Shown piece after piece: positions 1-5,184 of a DNA stretch of 7,455 nucleotides. The position numbers and the translations under genes were made by a program. The stretch is from NCBI GenBank assembly GCA_947460795.1, contig CANHJA010000114.1, positions 1 to 7,455 of the forward strand, written 5' to 3'. The notes beneath the pieces are model-generated. The model did no database searches, had not been told where the DNA came from, and worked only from the letters and a program-made list of their open reading frames with translations. The stretch is from Bacteroidota bacterium. GTDB lineage: Bacteria; Bacteroidota; Bacteroidia; Chitinophagales; Chitinophagaceae. Position 1 is the first letter of the stretch. Each line of letters opens with the position of its first letter.

Positions 1-2
1 CT

Positions 3-1046
3 CCTGCTTCCGATATTTTACATGATTTAAGCAAGTATAAAAATTTTAATATTACCACTTTTCAAGCTGAAGATGAGATCGCTGCGATTACATCTGCAAT
101 TGGAGCTTCTTATGGTGGCTCATTAGGTATAACTACTACATCAGGACCGGGAATGGCTTTAAAAGCAGAAGCCATGGGCTTAGCAGTGATGTTAGAAATT
201 CCTTTAGTAATTATTGATATTCAACGTGGAGGGCCATCTACAGGATTGCCTACTAAAACTGAGCAAAGTGATTTAATGCAAGCTTATTACGGTAGAAATG
301 GGGAATGTCCTATGCCTATTTTGTCTACAAGCACTCCAACAGATTGTTTTGAAGTTGCAATTGAGGCATGTAGAATCGCTATTGAACACATGACTCCTGT
401 TATATTATTGAGTGATGGATTTATTGCCAATAGTTCAGAAGCTTGGAGATTTCCAAATTCTAAAGATATTGCAGCCATCAATGTAGATTTCAAGAAAACA
501 TTGGCTCCTGATGAAGATAAATTAATGCCTTATTCTCGTGATGAAAAATTAGTTCGCCCATGGGTTATACCTGGCGCTGTTGGATTAGAACATCGAATTG
601 GAGGATTAGAAAAACAAGATATCACAGGAAATATTAGCTATGACCCAGACAATCATGAACACATGGTAAAAACCCGTCAAGCTAAAATAGATATGATTGC
701 TAGCTATATTCCAAAACAAGAAATAAATTTGGGAGAAGAGGAAGGCGATATATTAGTGGTTGGTTGGGGATCGACAAATGGTGTTATAAGAACAGTTGTT
801 GAGAAACTAATTAAAGATGGTAAAAAAATATCTCATTGCCACTTACGTTATATACGCCCTTTCCCTGCAAACTTTGCTGATATTCTAAAAGGATTTAAAC
901 ATGTAATTGTGCCAGAAATTAATAATGGACAATTAGTGAAAATTATTCGATCAGAATTTTTAATCGATGCAGTTCCGTATAATAAAATAAAAGGTACACC
1001 AATCACACAAAAAGAACTAGAAGATTTTATTTTACAAAACTTCTAA
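3..1046 (+). CDS. korA: 2-oxoacid:acceptor oxidoreductase, alpha subunit (C-terminal part; 5' end outside window)
   Basis: Alpha subunit of a TPP-dependent 2-oxoacid:ferredoxin oxidoreductase, most likely for 2-oxoglutarate, which makes an acyl-CoA, CO2 and reduced ferredoxin in the cytoplasm. The frame is open to the left window edge, so the ATG at 153 is internal. About 347 codons are visible. They begin inside the pyruvate:ferredoxin-oxidoreductase-type domain with QAEDEIAAI (63-89), whose acidic residues sit where the family's TPP-contacting glutamate lies. TTTSGPG (132-152) and QRGGPSTGLPTKTEQSDL (222-275) follow and are family signatures. The C-terminal domain III, from ILVVGWGSTNG (about 750) through RPFPANF and VPEINNGQL (about 910-940), is typical of KorA. 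Bacteroidota versions usually have a fused N-terminal gamma domain (about 610 residues in all); that part is not visible. No beta-subunit gene follows. The exact 2-oxoacid is inferred from family resemblance. Confidence 0.93.
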   Translation, partial: PASDILHDLSKYKNFNITTFQAEDEIAAITSAIGASYGGSLGITTTSGPGMALKAEAMGLAVMLEIPLVIIDIQRGGPSTGLPTKTEQSDLMQAYYGRNGECPMPILSTSTPTDCFEVAIEACRIAIEHMTPVILLSDGFIANSSEAWRFPNSKDIAAINVDFKKTLAPDEDKLMPYSRDEKLVRPWVIPGAVGLEHRIGGLEKQDITGNISYDPDNHEHMVKTRQAKIDMIASYIPKQEINLGEEEGDILVVGWGSTNGVIRTVVEKLIKDGKKISHCHLRYIRPFPANFADILKGFKHVIVPEINNGQLVKIIRSEFLIDAVPYNKIKGTPITQKELEDFILQNF

Positions 1047-1077
1047 AAAAACCAATAACCAATTAAAAACCAACATT

Positions 1078-1662
1078 ATGAAAAAAAGAGTTAAGCTAGT
1101 ATGGATGTTTTCAACAATCATCACAGGATTGTCGTCGTGTTATACATATGAAGGGCCTGTGAGAGTAAATCAAAACGTTGACAGGATTATACCTCCTCCT
1201 GTTGAAAAATTAGTAGCTTCTAAGCTGACAAAAGCGGAGTATTTGAGTAAAGCATTTAAAGAAATTCAGGGTGCTTTGCCAGAAGCTGATGTTACTATGA
1301 TTGAAGACAGTATAAAGGTATTATTTCCCAATAATATCATTTATAAAAGAGCAGAACTTTACCCGTCTCTTGGATATGAAACCCCGTTGAAATCATTTTC
1401 ACAACTTTTAAAAAAATATAGAAAAACAAATATTTTAATTACTGGCCATACCGATACAAAAGGGGTAGAATCTAAAAACAAAGAAATTTCTGGCCAGAGA
1501 GCAAGTAATATAAAGAAGATAATCACTGAAAATGGCATCAATGAATTGAGGTTAAAATCTTGGGGCTTGGGTTCTGTTTCTCCAATAGCTGAAAATAATA
1601 CAGAAATTGGAAGAGAGAAAAATAGGCGAGTAGAGTTTGTCGTTTTATATGATGACAAATAA
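1078..1662 (+). CDS. OmpA-family lipoprotein, peptidoglycan-binding
   Basis: A 194-residue lipoprotein expected to sit in the outer membrane and bind peptidoglycan non-covalently. The N-terminus is a lipoprotein signal: KKR, a hydrophobic core, then the lipobox LSSC with the lipidated Cys at 21. Residues 22-60 form a Pro-containing linker. The OmpA C-terminal domain covers about 75-192, with LFPNN (82-86), GHTDTKG (123-129), SGQRASN (138-144) and GREKNRRVEF (178-187). D126 and R141 are 15 residues apart, the same spacing as the diaminopimelate-binding Asp/Arg pair of characterised OmpA domains (D271/R286 in Acinetobacter OmpA). There is no beta-barrel and no TPR segment, so this is a minimal Pal-like protein. 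It lies 31 bp after korA with no promoter-like element between, so readthrough from korA is likely. A strong terminator follows 12 bp after the stop. The ATG is supported by the signal peptide; no Shine-Dalgarno is seen. Confidence 0.9.
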   Translation: MKKRVKLVWMFSTIITGLSSCYTYEGPVRVNQNVDRIIPPPVEKLVASKLTKAEYLSKAFKEIQGALPEADVTMIEDSIKVLFPNNIIYKRAELYPSLGYETPLKSFSQLLKKYRKTNILITGHTDTKGVESKNKEISGQRASNIKKIITENGINELRLKSWGLGSVSPIAENNTEIGREKNRRVEFVVLYDDK

Positions 1663-1673
1663 TTATTGCTACT

Positions 1674-1707
1674 AAAAAAGGTTAATTCATTTGAATTAAC
1701 CTTTTTT
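1674..1707. terminator. Bidirectional intrinsic terminator shared by the OmpA lipoprotein gene and bshA
   Basis: A perfect 15-bp inverted repeat (left arm 1674-1688, right arm 1693-1707) with a 4-nt ATTT loop. The arms begin and end with six A and six T, so the transcript has a U-run on either strand. It sits 12 bp after the stop of the rightward gene. On the minus strand the right arm contains the last codons and the stop (1696-1698) of bshA. It should terminate both convergent transcripts. Confidence 0.92.
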
Positions 1708-2826
1708 ATTTAACACGGCTTCGTATAATTTTTCGTACATGGGAATAATATTATTGATATTGAATTTTTGCGCTTGTACCAATGCATTTTGTTTAAACTG
1801 AATTAACTTTTCTTCGTCTGAAAGTAATTCTATAGAGTATTTTACCATGGCATCAATATCGCCTACATCTGTTAGGTAACCCGTTACACCATGTATATTA
1901 ATTTCAGGAATACCACCCGCATTACTAGATATAACAGGCACTTGACAACCCATTGCTTCTAAGGCTGCGAGCCCAAAACTTTCATAAGCACTCGGCAGCA
2001 TAAATAAATCGGTGATCGAAAGAATTTCTTCAAGTTTATCTTGCTTACCTAAAAAACGAATGTCATCGCAAGTCCCCAGCTCTCTGCATATTTGTTCCAT
2101 GTGTTGTCGTTCTGGACCATCACCAATCATCAATAGTTTTGAAGGAATTGATTTTCTTATTTTATCAAATGCATATATAACATCTTCAACCCGTTTTACT
2201 TTTCTAAAATTTGATACATGGGTTAATATTTTTTCGCCATGAGGCGCTAACATTTTTTTGAAATGTTCTTTATTGCTTTGAGAAAATCGTTTGATGTCCA
2301 CGAAATTGGGAATTACATGAATTTCTTTTTCAATATCGAATGAGTTAATTGTTTCTTGCATTAAGTTTTCTGAAACTGCAGTGATTGCATCCGACTCATT
2401 GATGGAAAATGTGACAACAGATTCGTACATTTTATCTTTACCAACCAATGTAATATCTGTGCCATGCAATGTTGTTATGTACGGGATATTTTGATTGGAC
2501 TTTTTTAATATTTGATTGGCTAAATATGCTGAAGACGCATGTGGTATTGCATAATGCACATGCAATAAATCTAACTTTTCATTTTTGATCACATCTACTA
2601 AACAAGAGGACAGTGCCGATTCATAGGGAGGAAAATCAAACAACGGATACGTTGGCACACTTACTTCATGATAGAAAATATTGGGATGAAATGCATCTAA
2701 TCGAACAGGTTGCTGATAAGAAATAAAATGAATGATATGTCCTTTATCTGCCAAAGCTTTCCCTAATTCTGTTGCTAAAACCCCACTACCTCCAAATGTT
2801 GGGTAACAAACAATTCCTATTGTCAT
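1696..2826 (-). CDS. bshA: N-acetyl-alpha-D-glucosaminyl L-malate synthase (bacillithiol biosynthesis)
   Basis: GT-B retaining glycosyltransferase (family GT4) that joins GlcNAc from UDP-GlcNAc to L-malate, the first step of bacillithiol synthesis, in the cytoplasm. From the ATG at 2826 the protein has 376 residues, normal for BshA. The N-terminal sequence MTIGIVCYPTFGGSGVLATE is diagnostic, with the glycine loop GGSG at 12-15. Other family motifs are HYAIPHASSAYLA (91-103), HGTD (121-124), SNFRKVKR (205-212, sugar-nucleotide phosphate binding) and the EX7E element YESFGLAALEAMG with E282 and E290. The frame stays open upstream to a TTG at 2847, but that codon lies inside a TAnnTTTG promoter element, and the seven extra residues are not part of the family pattern, so the ATG is preferred. 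The gene appears to be a single-gene unit between its own promoter and the shared terminator. bshB and bshC are not in the window. Confidence 0.95.
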   Translation of the reverse strand: MTIGIVCYPTFGGSGVLATELGKALADKGHIIHFISYQQPVRLDAFHPNIFYHEVSVPTYPLFDFPPYESALSSCLVDVIKNEKLDLLHVHYAIPHASSAYLANQILKKSNQNIPYITTLHGTDITLVGKDKMYESVVTFSINESDAITAVSENLMQETINSFDIEKEIHVIPNFVDIKRFSQSNKEHFKKMLAPHGEKILTHVSNFRKVKRVEDVIYAFDKIRKSIPSKLLMIGDGPERQHMEQICRELGTCDDIRFLGKQDKLEEILSITDLFMLPSAYESFGLAALEAMGCQVPVISSNAGGIPEINIHGVTGYLTDVGDIDAMVKYSIELLSDEEKLIQFKQNALVQAQKFNINNIIPMYEKLYEAVLNKKG

Positions 2827-2844
2827 GAAATGTAATAATTTTTT

Positions 2845-2852
2845 CAAAGGTA
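2845..2852 (-). promoter_or_regulatory. bshA: Bacteroidota -7 promoter element for bshA
   Basis: On the minus strand 2852-2845 reads TACCTTTG, an exact match to the TAnnTTTG -7 consensus of the Bacteroidota primary sigma factor. Transcription would start around 2838-2841 and leave a leader of roughly 12-15 nt before the ATG at 2826. No good TTTG/TTG -33 element is seen at the usual spacing, so the call rests on the -7 box and its position. Confidence 0.6.
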
Positions 2853-2904
2853 ATGTATTCAGATTTACGAATTATACATTCGGAATGATTATGTATTGAA
2901 AAAA

Positions 2905-2912
2905 TATATTTG
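2905..2912 (+). promoter_or_regulatory. Upstream -7 promoter element (P1) for the 3022-4991 unit
   Basis: TATATTTG matches TAnnTTTG exactly. The predicted start near 2918 would put the GGAGGA at 2951 and the ATG at 2968 in the transcript. No clear TTG-type -33 element lies 19-21 bp upstream (the nearest similar string is TTCG at 2879). The region is AT-rich, so a chance match is possible. Confidence 0.4.
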
Positions 2913-2950
2913 GATTAAATAAGGGACTTAAATTTCAAAACATACAAACT

Positions 2951-2956
2951 GGAGGA
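2951..2956 (+). promoter_or_regulatory. Shine-Dalgarno-like GGAGGA before an alternative start
   Basis: GGAGGA lies 11 bp before an in-frame ATG at 2968, a slightly long spacing. Strong Shine-Dalgarno sequences are uncommon in Bacteroidota and no other gene in the window has one. It is the main argument for the longer, 196-residue form of the downstream protein. Confidence 0.3.
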
Positions 2957-2974
2957 ATTGGACTACAATGAAAA

Positions 2975-3004
2975 TTGGATTTCGTGTTTTAAATTTTATA
3001 TTTG
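2975..3004 (+). promoter_or_regulatory. Proximal promoter (P2) for the 3022-4991 unit
   Basis: TTG at 2975-2977, 19 bp, then TATATTTG at 2997-3004. This fits the Bacteroidota arrangement TTG-N19-TAnnTTTG and is the best-formed promoter in the window. The predicted start near 3010 leaves about 12 nt before the ATG at 3022 and excludes the ATG at 2968. Confidence 0.6.
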
Positions 3005-3021
3005 TCATAAATAATAATAAG

Positions 3022-3558
3022 ATGGAATTAGGAATTGGTTCAAGGGTAGAGCATCCCAATTTTGGAAGAGGTGTGGTGGTTGATATGGGTACAGAGTTTA
3101 TTAATATTTGGTTTAAAAGTGCCAATTCGGTTCGTAGTATCGCTAAAAATTTTGATGGGCTTCGTATTTTAACCTCTGCAGAACAATCAGAGACGACAGG
3201 ATTGGTGAATATGGCAGACCTCGAATTTATGTTGCATAAAGTACTGGATGACAGAACTGATATTTCGGACAAGGTAGATTTAGCGAATAAATGGCAAGGA
3301 GGTATAATGGTTTTAAAACCATTTGAAGAAGGCATGCAATCCAAAGAAATTTCGATTGAAACATTCTTTCATAAAATAGTGATGGTTCGTGACCGACTTC
3401 GTGTGATGGAGCAACAAATAAATGCGCACAAAGTATTAAGCGATGCTGAGAAAGTGGATTTGCAACAATACATCACTCGAATATATGGTTCGCTTACCAC
3501 GTTTAATGTATTGTTTAAAAACACCGATGACCAATTTAAAGGTAGTGGGAAAGAGTAA
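3022..3558 (+). CDS. Unrecognised cytoplasmic protein with N-terminal SH3/Tudor-like stretch
   Basis: Function unknown; 178 residues from the ATG at 3022. No signal peptide or membrane segment is seen. Residues 3-34 (LGIGSRVEHPNFGRGVVVDM, then alternating hydrophobic residues) resemble the small beta-barrel seen at the C-terminus of UvrD/PcrA helicases and in CarD/RapA-type modules, where G-x-x-V-x-H-x-x-F-G-x-G is typical. That similarity is by eye and does not prove nucleic-acid or RNA polymerase binding. The rest (about 60-165) is mainly helical and charged, with FFHKIVMVRDRLRVMEQQIN (115-134) and DLQQYITRIYGSLTTFNVLF (146-165) as its most regular stretches, possibly a helical hairpin. I believe similar uncharacterised proteins exist in other Bacteroidota, but cannot check. 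An upstream in-frame ATG (2968) would add 18 residues that look unlike the rest. The next gene starts 14 bp after the stop, so the two are probably co-transcribed. Confidence 0.8.
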   Translation: MELGIGSRVEHPNFGRGVVVDMGTEFINIWFKSANSVRSIAKNFDGLRILTSAEQSETTGLVNMADLEFMLHKVLDDRTDISDKVDLANKWQGGIMVLKPFEEGMQSKEISIETFFHKIVMVRDRLRVMEQQINAHKVLSDAEKVDLQQYITRIYGSLTTFNVLFKNTDDQFKGSGKE

Positions 3559-3572
3559 ATTAAAATGTGTCT

Positions 3573-4991
3573 ATGAAGAATAATTTTTCTAAAGTATTGT
3601 CAATATTTCTAATTATATTTCTAACTTATGATATCATATCATCTGCTTATTTATATTATCATTTAAATATAGATGGAGATATAACGAAAATTGTAACTCC
3701 CATTTTATGGTTTAAAGATGTTTTAAATGACCCATTTGGTATTAAAGCCGTAACACAAAATTTTGAATACGGTGGAGCCGGTAGATTTATGGCTCATGTA
3801 TCCCCTTTACTTTGGTTTCAATATGTATTTAATTTGATATACTCAGTTGTTAAAAATCCTATAGTGTCAATCTATTTATGCAGTTCGTTGTTTGTAATCA
3901 TTATTCATTTGTCATTTTTATTTTTAATGAATCGGTTTATTAAAGTAAATCTAAAATTTAATTTTAATCACTTTCTGTTATTACTTTGTTTGACTTCTAG
4001 CTTTATTCAATATAATAAATTCTATGATTCATTTGGATTGATCGATAGGTCGATTAGTTATGTTTTCTTTTATATTTTTCCAATATTAGTATTGGCTTTT
4101 TACTACTCTGTCTTCTATATTAAATACCAATTGGGTGATTTTAGAATCAATATTTTTACGCATATTTTATTAATTTTACTAAGTATTTTTCTTGCGTTTT
4201 CTGGCCCTCTGATACAACCAATTGTATTTATTGTAACCATGTTATGTTCATTCGCATATTTATTTATCAAAGAAGATAAATTTTTCAAACGTTTTATTCT
4301 TAATAAAAATATACTTTTTCATTTTATTTTAATGCTAGCATTGTGCCTTTATGCTTTTTATGTAGCTCGTTTTAATAGTGAGAAAAATTTTGATGTGTCA
4401 TTGATTGAAAGGTATAAATTATTAGCGAAAGGAATAATACATATTTGTACATTAAATTTTTCTATACTAATAGTAGCAATATTTTTTTCAATCAATTTGT
4501 TCTTCATTTTTAAATTGGAAAATAGCTATAAATTTAAAGTTCAATTGTTTTGGATTGCCTTATTTATTACTACCTATTTTTCATTATTGCCTTTAGGAGG
4601 ATATCGCCCATATCGCCCTTATATCTTGCGTTACGACACATTGATACCAGTAACATTATTGATTGTTTATTTAGTCGTTTATTCAATGGTATTTATTTTA
4701 AATCAAAAAACAAACTTGCCGTTTTTAAAATATTACATTGTCCTTCCAATTCTTTTTATCGCCTTCATGACAATTGCAGATAAAAAAATTGCTAAAGAAG
4801 AAAATGCTTGTCAGCACAGGAGTTTATATGCTTTAAATAAAAATAAAAAAGATACTATTTTGTATGTTTCAAGAGAGTGTAATCTAGGAACTTGGCAAGA
4901 ATCAGATTTAAATGATCCATATACACAAGAAATGTTGACTACTTTATTTAAAAAATGGCATGTGATAGAACCTTTTCAGGTGATTAAATAA
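3573..4991 (+). CDS. Polytopic inner-membrane protein, possible GT-C-type glycosyltransferase
   Basis: 472 residues from the ATG at 3573; a GTG two codons earlier is less likely. I count about 10-11 transmembrane helices, roughly at 7-30, 97-119, 131-147, 161-183, 194-210, 213-232, 245-264, 287-313, 323-341, 355-376 and 385-402, then a soluble tail of about 70 residues with three Cys (413, 436 and one at 103 in the membrane part). After helix 1 comes a loop with D34 and D36, then GGAGRFMAH (67-75). An acidic residue in the first outer loop is typical of GT-C enzymes, and a conserved GR after it recalls GtrII-like glucosyltransferases; this is weak analogy. GGYRPYRPYILRYD (342-355) is a striking polar, basic segment between helices. 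The gene sits 14 bp after the 3022 gene and has no promoter-like element of its own. It is very AT-rich: sample 60-bp rows at 3601, 4141 and 4441 have 10-11 G/C. An O-antigen polymerase or other envelope protein is an alternative. Confidence 0.8.
   Translation: MKNNFSKVLSIFLIIFLTYDIISSAYLYYHLNIDGDITKIVTPILWFKDVLNDPFGIKAVTQNFEYGGAGRFMAHVSPLLWFQYVFNLIYSVVKNPIVSIYLCSSLFVIIIHLSFLFLMNRFIKVNLKFNFNHFLLLLCLTSSFIQYNKFYDSFGLIDRSISYVFFYIFPILVLAFYYSVFYIKYQLGDFRINIFTHILLILLSIFLAFSGPLIQPIVFIVTMLCSFAYLFIKEDKFFKRFILNKNILFHFILMLALCLYAFYVARFNSEKNFDVSLIERYKLLAKGIIHICTLNFSILIVAIFFSINLFFIFKLENSYKFKVQLFWIALFITTYFSLLPLGGYRPYRPYILRYDTLIPVTLLIVYLVVYSMVFILNQKTNLPFLKYYIVLPILFIAFMTIADKKIAKEENACQHRSLYALNKNKKDTILYVSRECNLGTWQESDLNDPYTQEMLTTLFKKWHVIEPFQVIK
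4602..4619 (+). repeat. Two-copy 9-bp direct repeat encoding YRPYRP
   Basis: TATCGCCCA followed directly by TATCGCCCT, differing in one wobble base, inside the membrane-protein gene. It encodes Y-R-P twice (residues 344-349) in a loop next to a membrane helix. It may be a small in-frame duplication or selected motif spacing. Confidence 0.6.
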
Positions 4992-5184
4992 AATCAATAC
5001 AGGCTATAATCTTGTTTCTCTATTTTATATTTTACTGTTTATTAATCCATGAAAATAATAATTGAACTATTAATTTGCTGCTGTTTTATCGGATGTTTAC
5101 ATTCTGACTATTTATAACAAAGCAAATATTTCTTTAAAAGAAATTGGGCTACTTTTTGAAAGAACTATTTACTCCTAAATGAAA
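4992..5184. other. 193-bp gap between convergent genes, with tiny coding-like fragments
   Basis: No gene with good support and no strong terminator. A weak 6-bp AT hairpin (arms 5128-5133 and 5139-5144, 5-nt loop) lacks a U-run. An ATG at 5049 opens a 22-codon frame to 5117 whose product ends like a lipoprotein signal (LLICCCFIGCLHSD, lipobox-like FIGC); it could be a remnant or chance. In another frame, 5074-5178 is open and reads through NISLKEIGLLFERTIYS, which loosely resembles the helix-turn-helix segment of DnaA domain IV or of DnaA-like tails on some transposases. Neither is called as a gene. Confidence 0.5.

Noticed and set aside
153..155. ATG at 153 as the start of korA
   Set aside because: The frame continues upstream to the window edge with conserved family sequence (QAEDEIAAI and TTTSGPG), so this Met is internal.
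287..493. 68-codon minus-strand frame inside korA
   Set aside because: Lies opposite a strongly conserved part of korA, with no promoter and no recognisable product; an antisense shadow.
1047..1077. Repeated AACCAA strings between korA and the lipoprotein gene as an operator
   Set aside because: Short, low-complexity, A-rich spacer without symmetry; too little to support a binding site.
1359..1658. 99-codon minus-strand frame opposite the OmpA domain
   Set aside because: It mirrors the OmpA domain coding strand, which carries clear family motifs; it has no independent support.
2012..2242. 76-codon plus-strand frame inside bshA
   Set aside because: Opposite the conserved catalytic half of bshA; Ser-rich composition typical of an antisense shadow.
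2928..3344. 138-codon minus-strand frame over the divergent region and the 3022 gene
   Set aside because: It overlaps both rightward promoter boxes and the plus-strand gene, is Ser-rich shadow-like sequence and has no start context. The plus strand gives the coherent protein.
4550..4783. 77-codon plus-strand frame inside the 3573 membrane protein
   Set aside because: Frame-shifted reading of a membrane protein, with no initiation signal.
5128..5144. AT hairpin as a terminator between the convergent genes
   Set aside because: Only 6 bp, almost all A-T, with no T-tract on either side.
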